NCBI GenBank assembly: GCA_002407925.1
Contig: DHPN01000021.1
Coordinates: forward strand, 24,545-62,038
Length of the DNA stretch: 37,494 nucleotides
Origin: Atopobiaceae bacterium UBA5363
Lineage (GTDB): Bacteria > Actinomycetota > Coriobacteriia > Coriobacteriales > Atopobiaceae
Direction: 5' to 3'
Shown one piece after another: positions 30,583-37,494 of this stretch. The notes under the pieces were generated by a model. That model was not told the DNA's origin. It searched no databases and worked only from the letters and a program-made list of their open reading frames with translations. The position numbers and the translations under genes are program-made. The first letter of the stretch is position 1, and each line of letters opens with the position of its first letter.

Positions 30583-32403
30583 TCAAACTTCAGAACTTAT
30601 CTTTTGCTCTAGTTCTCTCGCGCGAATCTGAAGCTTGCTTGCACGCGCATACCAAGCTCTCTTTTCTGCGAGCCCTACATCAGAGGATGTATCCCGAAGC
30701 CGTACTTGCAATGACCGGACTTCACGTCTTGTTGAGTACAGCTCGATGACATCTACCAAAAAGAGGGCTTTGCGCTCATCGTCCATACCGGCGGCGGCAA
30801 CCAAGCCTCCGCCAGAAAGTATCCGAGGGGCATCAGGCTCAGCACGAGTAGCTGCCGCAACCAACTCAGAGGCAGAGACAGAGACAGGCGCGGCAAGCAT
30901 GGCCCACGCAATGGCTTCATGGCGAGAGTCGGCCCAGCTTAACTGACCCAGCCGATCTCCATACGGGCGCACGACTGAAGGCGCGCGCGCAAGCAGCGCC
31001 AACAATTCGCGCTCAGCCGCAAGCTGCTGGCGATCGTCAAGGCACAGCACCTCAAGGGCAGCCGCCGGCGCAACCGGCTTTTGTGTGGGCAGCGCCGCTA
31101 CGGCGATGGGGTTTGGCTTTGACTGTGAAACGCGTTGAACGGCACGCTTGGTAGCCTCAACATCCGCTCCAAGGCGCTGGGACAAATCCCTCACATAGCG
31201 ATCGAAACTCACCGACCCCTTAAGCGGGGCAAGAATCTTTGCTGTCGCCTCCAACGCTTTGACACGCTGGCCAGCAATGCTCAAGTCAAACTCAGACAGC
31301 GTCTTTTCAAGGACGAACTCAACGAGTGGGCGCGCCTGCTTGATGATGCTGCGCAGCTGCTCAGCCTGATGCGTGGAAAGGAATTCCATGGGGTCTTGGT
31401 TGTCGGGAAGGACCACGCAACACATCTCGGCCTCTGTCTTATCAGCATATTGCACAGAGAGCTCAGCGGCCTTCTGCCCGGCGGCGTCTCCGTCGAACAT
31501 GCAGACGATCCGCCTTGTGCGAAAGCGTGAAAGCGCTTTGACGTGCTCGTAGGACAAGGCGGTCCCCAGCGCTGCGACAGCGTTTGAGAAGCCATGCTCG
31601 TGCAACGCAATCACATCGGTGTAGCCCTCTACGACCAGCGCCTCGCCAGTGGCTGTTATCTGCTCCTTCGCACGATCCAGCGCAAACAGGTGCCTCGACT
31701 TGTGAAAGACGGCCGTCTCTTTGGTATTGAGATATTTGGGCTTCGCATCCCCCAGCACGCGACCGCCAAAGCCAATAGAGTTGCCCTGCTCGTCGTGTAT
31801 GGGAAACATGACGCGTTCAAAGAATCGGTCCTGCATGCGCCCTGACCTCTGTTGGGCAAGGTCGCATGCGACGATCTCATCGGAGCTGAAGCCCCTCTCG
31901 CGCAGATGGGCCACAAGCGCGCCATGGCCAGGCGCATATCCCAGATGCCAACGACGACAAATGTCAGAGCCGAACCCGCGTCCGGATAAGTAGCGCCGCG
32001 CTGCCTGAGGACCACTACCCCTTCCGCGCAGGAGCATCATCGAATAATAGGATTCCGCTTCGGCAAGCGCTTGCATCAGGCGGTTTCGCTTCGGTCCCCG
32101 CTGCTTTCCCTTCTCTTCAACGAGCTCGATTCCCGCGCGGTCGGCTAGGTAGCGAATCGCATCAGGAAATTCAAGGTGCTCTCGCTCCATCACGTAGTCA
32201 AAGACATCCCCACCCTTATGGCATCCAAAGCAATTCCACAGGCCTGTCGAGGGGTTGACATGGAAGGACGGGCTTTTCTCATGGTGGAAAGGACAGCATC
32301 CCCACCAATCTTTTCCTCGTTGCCTGAGCTCAACGGTCTCACCGACGAGAGACAAGATGTCAGTTGCCTGGCGAACGCGCTCTTTGTCCTCCTCCGTGAT
32401 CAC
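30583..32403 (-). CDS. dnaG: DNA primase
   Basis: Makes RNA primers at the replication fork. 606 residues. The N-terminal CHC2 zinc finger is CPFHHEKSPSF with CFGC (C37, H40, C58, C61). The catalytic core has FGGRVLGDAKPKYLNTKET, the Toprim motif LVVEGYTDVIAL, LGTALSYEHVKAL and MFDGDAAGQKAA. A C-terminal helicase-binding region follows, less conserved. It starts with GTG 32403, overlapping the ribF stop (GTGA), with AGGAGG 10 bases upstream. The dnaG-rpoD adjacency is the classical macromolecular-synthesis pair; rpsU is absent. Confidence 0.96.
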   Translation of the reverse strand: MITEEDKERVRQATDILSLVGETVELRQRGKDWWGCCPFHHEKSPSFHVNPSTGLWNCFGCHKGGDVFDYVMEREHLEFPDAIRYLADRAGIELVEEKGKQRGPKRNRLMQALAEAESYYSMMLLRGRGSGPQAARRYLSGRGFGSDICRRWHLGYAPGHGALVAHLRERGFSSDEIVACDLAQQRSGRMQDRFFERVMFPIHDEQGNSIGFGGRVLGDAKPKYLNTKETAVFHKSRHLFALDRAKEQITATGEALVVEGYTDVIALHEHGFSNAVAALGTALSYEHVKALSRFRTRRIVCMFDGDAAGQKAAELSVQYADKTEAEMCCVVLPDNQDPMEFLSTHQAEQLRSIIKQARPLVEFVLEKTLSEFDLSIAGQRVKALEATAKILAPLKGSVSFDRYVRDLSQRLGADVEATKRAVQRVSQSKPNPIAVAALPTQKPVAPAAALEVLCLDDRQQLAAERELLALLARAPSVVRPYGDRLGQLSWADSRHEAIAWAMLAAPVSVSASELVAAATRAEPDAPRILSGGGLVAAAGMDDERKALFLVDVIELYSTRREVRSLQVRLRDTSSDVGLAEKRAWYARASKLQIRARELEQKISSEV

Positions 32404-33476
32404 CGATGCGCCGCCTCCTTCTGCAGCTCAACACATGTGGTGCCTATATTCTTTTGTACCCACTCGCTATCCTTGGCGATCTCCAGCTTTAGCTGTGACA
32501 TCGAGGTGAAGCGACGGTCGCCTCTTCGATGGCGGACGAAGGCCGCAGCAATATCATGGCCATAGAGGTCACCGCTAAAGCCGATAAGGAAAGCCTCAAA
32601 GAAAGAAGGCCGCTCACAGGTCTCAAACGTAAGCGGGGCACCGACATTGATGGCAGCAGGCCATGCCCGATCAGCTGAAGCTACCCAGCCGCCATAGACA
32701 CCCTCTGCAGGCATACAGGCAAGAGGATCAACCTCAACGTTAGCTGTAGGGAAGCCAAATGAGGTGCCCTCTCCGCGCCCTCGTACAACCCTGCCGCGTA
32801 CAAAATGATACCGTCCCAGCAAGCGAGACGCCTCTGATACCTTGCCGTTCCTTATGAGGCGCCGAATACGGGTAGCGGAAACCACGGTGCCATCGCAAGA
32901 CACAAGCTCATGGGCATGCACTTCAAAGGCCTGCTCGGCACCTAAGACCGACAAAGACACAGGGTCGCCTCGCCCCTGTGCGCCAAAGCGAAAATTCGTC
33001 CCCACATGCACAGAAACGGGTGTGAAATGGCGCTTCAACACCTCAAGGGCAAATGTGCGCCAAGACGTGTGCGCAAGCTCAGGCGTGAATCTAAGGCAAA
33101 AAACTGCATCTGCTCCCTGAAGCGCAAGTATCGCCAGCCGATCGGCACTTTCAAGCAAGCGCGTGCAAGGTCGGCCCTCCCCGATGACATAGGCAGGGTC
33201 GGGGTCGAAGGTCACGATGACAGAGATGAGGCCGCGTATGCGGGCCTCGTCGCAGGCTTGCCCGATCAAGGCCTGATGCCCGAGGTGCACGCCGTCAAAG
33301 GCTCCTATGACGCATACGCAGCCGCTGTCAGGGGTAACATTCACATCATGCCGGCACAGCAATATGCCGTCAACTAGCTCCTTGCGCACCCAACCTTCAG
33401 GAAGCGTCGGCAACGCAAAAGCCCGTGACCCCTCTTTCACATACGCGCTATCGGAAAAGTTAGCACCGTCCCTCAT
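32400..33476 (-). CDS. ribF: Bifunctional riboflavin kinase / FAD synthetase
   Basis: Converts riboflavin to FMN and then FAD. The N-terminal nucleotidyltransferase has CVIGAFDGVHLGHQALI, VTFDPDP and VSATRIRRLI; the C-terminal kinase has RGRGEGTSFGFPTANVEVD, GVYGGWV and FEAFLIGFSGDLYGHDI. At 358 residues it is longer than usual because about 50 residues (MRDGANFSDSAYVKEG... to TPDSG) precede the first motif. ATG 33476 overlaps the truB stop as ATGA, which supports that start; an internal start closer to the motif cannot be excluded. Often rpsO follows truB-ribF in bacteria; here dnaG does. Confidence 0.93.
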   Translation of the reverse strand: MRDGANFSDSAYVKEGSRAFALPTLPEGWVRKELVDGILLCRHDVNVTPDSGCVCVIGAFDGVHLGHQALIGQACDEARIRGLISVIVTFDPDPAYVIGEGRPCTRLLESADRLAILALQGADAVFCLRFTPELAHTSWRTFALEVLKRHFTPVSVHVGTNFRFGAQGRGDPVSLSVLGAEQAFEVHAHELVSCDGTVVSATRIRRLIRNGKVSEASRLLGRYHFVRGRVVRGRGEGTSFGFPTANVEVDPLACMPAEGVYGGWVASADRAWPAAINVGAPLTFETCERPSFFEAFLIGFSGDLYGHDIAAAFVRHRRGDRRFTSMSQLKLEIAKDSEWVQKNIGTTCVELQKEAAHR

Positions 33477-34441
33477 TGCCTCACCCCACTGACACCGCCA
33501 GGAAAGTTCACCTTGCAGACAAGTCCCTCCTGCCGAGCCTCCCAAATGCCATAGAGACGATCCTCGAAGACCAAACAGACCTGCTCATGATCCCGCGGAG
33601 TCCGTGCGCAGCGGCGCTCAGCTGCAGGATCTGCTACGCGGCCAGCCGAGATGCGCTTGCCACATACAGCGAAGGAAAGCTCTGCGGCATCCAGCAGACG
33701 CACTGGCAAGCCAGCAGCCTGCGCAGGGTCGACACAGCAGCAAGGAAGCAAAGGCGCACCCTTGGCTTCAAGCTTCGCAAGCGGCACACACGCGTCAAGC
33801 GAAAGGGAGCCTGCAGCGATGCGCCGAAGAGACAAAAGATACGCTGCACTTTGTAGCTTTCGCCCTAAGTCTCGTGCAAGGCTTCTGATATAGGTCCCCT
33901 TGGACACGCTAAACTCACAGCGCCACACAATGCTTCCGTCTGGCTGCTTGTCAAGGGCAAGAAGGCGTGCGTCATAGATCTGTATGGGACGGGGTGCAAG
34001 CACGACCCGCTCGCCTGCGCGCGCCCGAGCATACGCCCGTCTACCCTCGATTGAAATCGCCGAATATGCGGGAGGCACTTGATTGTGCTTGCCCACAAGC
34101 GCACCAAGCGCCTCCGAGGCAAAGTTTTCGTTGAGAAGCTCTTGGGGTACGGACGCGACTCGGCTGGTATCTCCGGCACGATCATCCGTTGTTGTCTCTT
34201 TGCCAAAGCAAATGCACGCCTCATAGCGCTTTTCGCTCAACGACAACATACCCAGCAGGCGTGTGGCTGGACCTATGCCGACGACAAGCAGCCCCGTTGC
34301 CAAGGGGTCCAGCGTGCCCGCATGTCCCACGCGACGCTCCCCCACCGCTCGCCTGACATGAGCTACCACATCATGGCTGGTCATGCCAGCAGGCTTGTCG
34401 ATGGCAACAAGACAGCTGATGCCACTTGCGTTTCTTCTCAC
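33473..34441 (-). CDS. truB: tRNA pseudouridine-55 synthase
   Basis: Forms pseudouridine 55 in the T-loop of tRNAs. 322 residues. Catalytic features are VAIDKPAGMTSHDVV, RVGHAGTLDPLATGLLVVGIG with the active-site Asp (D45), KRYEACICFGKET, QVPPAYSAISIEGRRAY and VSKGTYIRSLARDLGRKL. It starts at GTG 34441, which overlaps the nrnA stop as GTGA. The C-terminal part (after about residue 230) looks like a diverged PUA-type extension. The gene is complete. Confidence 0.95.
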   Translation of the reverse strand: MRRNASGISCLVAIDKPAGMTSHDVVAHVRRAVGERRVGHAGTLDPLATGLLVVGIGPATRLLGMLSLSEKRYEACICFGKETTTDDRAGDTSRVASVPQELLNENFASEALGALVGKHNQVPPAYSAISIEGRRAYARARAGERVVLAPRPIQIYDARLLALDKQPDGSIVWRCEFSVSKGTYIRSLARDLGRKLQSAAYLLSLRRIAAGSLSLDACVPLAKLEAKGAPLLPCCCVDPAQAAGLPVRLLDAAELSFAVCGKRISAGRVADPAAERRCARTPRDHEQVCLVFEDRLYGIWEARQEGLVCKVNFPGGVSGVRQ

Positions 34442-35523
34442 TGCGCAGCTTGCCCCTCTGAAACCACTACAACCTTGGGAAAAGAGGTCGTGCCGCCTTT
34501 GGCGATGTTTTCGGGAAAAAGTGCGCGCAGCTTTGGAAGGACTTCCGAAAGGGCCTCATCGATGTCTCCTTGGATGGTAAAGCCTGCCGCAGCCTTATGG
34601 CCTCCGCCGCCGAACTCGCGCGCGACGCCAGAGACGTCCAAGGAGTTCTTCGAGCGGAGATTGCCACGCACGACGCCGCCAGGAACCTCCTTCAAAAACA
34701 AGGCCACCTCCGAGCCAGCAACGCTGCGAACAACATCAACAAGACCGTCACACTCATCGAGGCTTGCACCTGTCCGCTCGATATCAGCGGCAGTCGCGTA
34801 GCTGTACGCGATACGTCCATGCGCAAATGTCATGATGCGGCCCATAACAGCAGCTTTCAGATGCAAGAACTCCAAGCGGAAGCTCTGGTACACATTGAGC
34901 GAAACCTCAGCGGGAGAAGCGCCTGACTCCACGAGCTGTGCGGCGACATGCAGCGCCTCGGCGTTCGTGTTCTGGTACTGAAAGCGCCCGGTGTCCGTCA
35001 TGATGGCGCACAGCACGCTCTGCGAAAAGGCTGCACCCAAAGGCATGCCAAGGTACAGTGCATACTCGGCGACCAAAACGCCTGCTGCGGCAGCATCGGT
35101 TCTAATAAGCGAAACATCCGCAAAGGGCTTCTCACAAGGGTGATGGTCGATGATAACTGAATGCCTCGAGCGTGCCAAAACGGCTTCCCCATCACTCATG
35201 CGAGAAGACACAGACAGATCTACGCTCACGAACAGATCTGGGTTTCCTCTGTAATCACGCGCATGAACAAGCTCAGAGCTGCCCGGAAGAAAAGCGTATA
35301 TGCGCGGCACGGGATTCATATCGGCGAGCAAGCCAATAACCCGCTTTGTAGGCCATCGACGAGCGATCAGATCAACCATGCCAAGCGTGGAGCCAAGGGC
35401 ATCCCCGTCAGGGTTCATATGGGCGCAAACGACAATGCTCCGCGCGCGCTCGATGAGGTTCGTAATACGATCATAGACAAGCGCCTGACGAGGCTCAATC
35501 GTCAGACCATGGGCTCTTTCCAT
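34438..35523 (-). CDS. nrnA: DHH/DHHA1 phosphoesterase (NrnA-like nanoRNase / pAp phosphatase)
   Basis: A bifunctional oligoribonuclease and pAp phosphatase family protein of 361 residues. Motifs are VVCAHMNPDGDALGST, LFVSVDLS, SVIIDHHPCEKPFADV (DHH), AIMTDTGRFQYQNT and, in the DHHA1 domain, REFGGGGHKAAAGFTI. NrnA degrades 2-5-mer RNAs and 3'-phosphoadenosine-5'-phosphate; c-di-nucleotide breakdown products are other possible substrates. It lies 9 bases after rbfA, its usual place in the nusA-infB operons of Gram-positives, and overlaps truB by 4 bases. Confidence 0.93.
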   Translation of the reverse strand: MERAHGLTIEPRQALVYDRITNLIERARSIVVCAHMNPDGDALGSTLGMVDLIARRWPTKRVIGLLADMNPVPRIYAFLPGSSELVHARDYRGNPDLFVSVDLSVSSRMSDGEAVLARSRHSVIIDHHPCEKPFADVSLIRTDAAAAGVLVAEYALYLGMPLGAAFSQSVLCAIMTDTGRFQYQNTNAEALHVAAQLVESGASPAEVSLNVYQSFRLEFLHLKAAVMGRIMTFAHGRIAYSYATAADIERTGASLDECDGLVDVVRSVAGSEVALFLKEVPGGVVRGNLRSKNSLDVSGVAREFGGGGHKAAAGFTIQGDIDEALSEVLPKLRALFPENIAKGGTTSFPKVVVVSEGQAAQ

Positions 35524-35532
35524 GATAGGTGG

Positions 35533-35946
35533 CTACTTCCCTTCGTCTGTTTCAGCTTCAGCCGCGGCTGGAAGTGGATACCCTTCCGCATCCTTTGCGA
35601 CAGACATGGTCGGCGGGACATCCATGAGAGCTCGCGATATACGCTCCGCCTCGTCTGCGGTCGAATCAATCTCGAAATCGATCTCCGGCGTCACTCTCCA
35701 GCCAAGGGCATGACCTAGAAGAGAGCGCACATGGCCCTTAGCCCGCTGGAGAGCGGCTGAAACCTGCTCATAGCGCTCCGGTGCGCAGCTGACATACGCA
35801 CGCATAAACGTCTTGTCTATCGAAACCTCCACTCCTGTGAGCGTCACAAGAGAAAGATCAGGGTCAGCGATATCAAACAACAAAATGTGCGCGAGCTTCT
35901 CACGCGCCTGCTCGTTGATGCGACGAGAGTTGTTATTTTGCTTCAT
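35533..35946 (-). CDS. rbfA: 30S ribosome-binding factor A
   Basis: A KH-fold assembly factor for the 30S subunit. 137 residues. The N-terminus RRINEQAREKLAHILLFDIADPDL, SLVTLTGVEVSIDKTFMRAYVS, and ALQRAKGHVRSLLGHALGWRVTPEIDFEID are typical; the tail is Ala/Glu-rich. The ATG lies 3 bases after the infB stop with GGAG 6 bases upstream. Confidence 0.95.
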   Translation of the reverse strand: MKQNNNSRRINEQAREKLAHILLFDIADPDLSLVTLTGVEVSIDKTFMRAYVSCAPERYEQVSAALQRAKGHVRSLLGHALGWRVTPEIDFEIDSTADEAERISRALMDVPPTMSVAKDAEGYPLPAAAEAETDEGK

Positions 35947-35949
35947 GAC

Positions 35950-37494
35950 CTACTCCGTCCGAGCGACCTCTTCCATTCGATACGTCTCAATGGTGTCCCC
36001 GGTATGAATATCCTGATACCCATCTAGGCCGATGCCACACTCAAAACCCGCTTTCACCGACTTTACATCGTCTTTGAAACGACGCAGAGACGCGAGCTTC
36101 CCTTCCCACACCACAACCCCGTCGCGAACAAGACGGGCAGAGTCAGTCGCGGAAAGCTCACCTTCTTGAACCATACAGCCTGCTGCTATGCCGACTTTCG
36201 GCACCTTGAACGTATTGCGCACCTCAGCTGTGGCGGTCTGCATTTCTTTCTCAGTAGGCTTGAGCATACCGATGCGTGCGGCATCGATGTCCTCGATCGC
36301 CTTATAAATCACGCTGTAGGTACGGATCTCGACGCCAGCGGCGGCCGCGGCAGCGCGAGCTTTCGCCTCTGGGCGCACGCCAAAGCCAATGATAATCGCA
36401 TTTGAGGCGTCAGCAAGCGTCACGTCAGTCTCGGTGATTGCACCGACAGCCGAGTGGATGACGTTGATGCGCACCTCAGACTGATCCATCTTATTCAGCG
36501 AGTCCTGGAGAGCCTCAATTGAGCCTTGGACATCAGCCTTGATGATGAGGTTGAGCTCCTTTACCTCGGCGTCAGCCATCGTATCGAACAGGTTCTCAAG
36601 GGTTACGTGCTTGACCTTGTTCTGCTCTTCGATGCGGGCTTTAAGCGCCCTTTGATCCGCAAGGGCGCGGGCCTCGCGCTCGTCTGTAAAGACGCGGAAC
36701 TCATCGCCGGCCATGGGGACACTCTGAAGTCCTAGGATCTCCACCGGGTCAGACGGCCCTGCTAAGTCGACGCTGTTCCCATGCTGGTCGAGCATCGCAC
36801 GCACGTGACCGAAGGCCATACCAGCCACCACCGCATCGCCATCATGCAGCGTGCCGCGATTCACCAACACCGTTGCGACCGATCCACGGCCGCGATCGAG
36901 CTTTGCCTCGAGCACGAAGCCAGAGGCGAACGTGTCAGGGTTAGCCTTGAGCTCAAGGACATCAGCCTCAAGCAAGACGCTCTCCAGCAAGTTGTCGATG
37001 CCTATCTTCTTTTTGGCAGAGATGTCGCAAAACATCGTCTGGCCACCCCATTCTTCGGGTATCAAATCATATTTGGTCAGCTCTTGACGCACCCTCTGGG
37101 GATCAGCGCCGGGCTTGTCGATTTTGTTGACTGCCACGATGATAGGCACGTTAGCCGCGCGTGCATGATCTATTGACTCGACCGTCTGTGGCATGACACC
37201 ATCATCTGCCGCAACAATGAGGATCACTATATCGGTGACCTTGGCGCCACGAGCGCGCATGGCCGTAAATGTCGCATGACCTGGAGTGTCGATGAAGGTG
37301 ATGGTTCGACCATTGATTTTAACCTGCGAGGCACCGATAGCCTGCGTGATGCCGCCGGCTTCCTCCTCTGCCACACCTGTATGCCGGATGGCATCAAGGA
37401 GGCTTGTCTTGCCATGGTCAACATGGCCCATAACCGTAACGACAGGTGGACGGGGCTTGAGATCTTTTGGATCATCGTAGAAGCTGAAAGAGTT
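35950..37494 (-). CDS. infB: Translation initiation factor IF-2 (5' end cut by window edge)
   Basis: IF2 positions fMet-tRNA on the 30S subunit. 514 residues are visible, from inside the region just before the G domain to the stop; the N-terminal part is outside the window, so the ATG at 37431 (MGHVDHGKTSLL) is internal, not the start. Upstream codons NSFSFYDDPKDLKPRPPVVTV are in frame to the edge. G motifs are GHVDHGKTS, FIDTPGHATF and NKIDKPGADP; then domain II (FVLEAKLDRGRGSVATVLV), domain III and the C2 domain ending GCMVQEGELSATDSARLVRDGVVV and GFECGIGLDGYQDI. It is the first visible gene of the operon; nusA would be expected to the right. Confidence 0.97.
   Translation of the reverse strand, partial: NSFSFYDDPKDLKPRPPVVTVMGHVDHGKTSLLDAIRHTGVAEEEAGGITQAIGASQVKINGRTITFIDTPGHATFTAMRARGAKVTDIVILIVAADDGVMPQTVESIDHARAANVPIIVAVNKIDKPGADPQRVRQELTKYDLIPEEWGGQTMFCDISAKKKIGIDNLLESVLLEADVLELKANPDTFASGFVLEAKLDRGRGSVATVLVNRGTLHDGDAVVAGMAFGHVRAMLDQHGNSVDLAGPSDPVEILGLQSVPMAGDEFRVFTDEREARALADQRALKARIEEQNKVKHVTLENLFDTMADAEVKELNLIIKADVQGSIEALQDSLNKMDQSEVRINVIHSAVGAITETDVTLADASNAIIIGFGVRPEAKARAAAAAAGVEIRTYSVIYKAIEDIDAARIGMLKPTEKEMQTATAEVRNTFKVPKVGIAAGCMVQEGELSATDSARLVRDGVVVWEGKLASLRRFKDDVKSVKAGFECGIGLDGYQDIHTGDTIETYRMEEVARTE

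Noticed and set aside
1..37494. Mobile elements, prophage, CRISPR or toxin-antitoxin system
   Set aside because: No transposase, integrase, direct-repeat array or paired small genes were seen; apart from the 69-residue gene every frame of note belongs to a known housekeeping or export family.

Overview
The window is a chromosomal core segment of a moderately GC-rich Gram-positive bacterium. The most likely source is an actinobacterium of the class Coriobacteriia (Olsenella/Atopobium/Collinsella-like). This rests on an actinobacterial mIHF gene directly upstream of gmk and rpoZ, a Gram-positive pyrR-B-C-K-D-F-E operon with NAD-linked PyrD/PyrK, the comEA-comEC-holA-rpsT-lepA order, and the protein sequences themselves. 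The taxonomic call is inference; no database search was run. There are no insertion sequences, prophage genes or CRISPR arrays.

Layout. Almost everything is on the minus strand, so transcription runs from high to low coordinates. (1) 1-4553: VOC protein, ABC-F ATPase, site-2 protease, scpA and scpB (scpB runs off the left edge); the last four genes are joined by 1-4 base stop/start overlaps. (2) 4616-7817: dusB, hemW and a CPBP protease, also overlapping. (3) 7890-8798: a lone plus-strand histidinol-phosphatase. (4) 8836-15387: lepA diverging from rpsT, which has its own strong terminator, then holA, comEC and comEA. (5) 15599-18035: mihF, gmk, rpoZ, thiI. (6) 18229-24226: the whole UMP pathway except carbamoyl-phosphate synthase, behind a structured leader. 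(7) 24478-28243: a polysaccharide export locus (Wzm-like permease, Wzt-like ATPase with an unusual N-terminal domain, family 2 glycosyltransferase), interrupted by an opposite-strand gene for a 69-residue protein of unknown function. (8) 28303-28955: ComEB-like dCMP deaminase and tRNA-Asn. (9) 29157-37494: an information-processing operon infB-rbfA-nrnA-truB-ribF-dnaG-rpoD (infB runs off the right edge), most junctions overlapping.

Functionally the window joins translation (IF2, RbfA, LepA, S20, TruB, DusB, ThiI, tRNA-Asn), transcription (sigma-70, omega), replication and chromosome structure (DnaG, HolA, ScpA/B, mIHF), nucleotide supply (pyr operon, Gmk, dCMP deaminase), DNA uptake (ComEA, ComEC) and surface glycan export.

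The least explained signals are the pyr leader (competing hairpins, a U-run in the loop and a second well-placed in-frame start), the beta-rich N-terminal domain on the Wzt-like ATPase, the small antisense gene inside the export locus, a 9-base motif AGCCGCATG found six times and mostly between genes, and a probably leaderless lepA. All start-codon choices are from visible Shine-Dalgarno (SD) spacing and remembered family N-termini.
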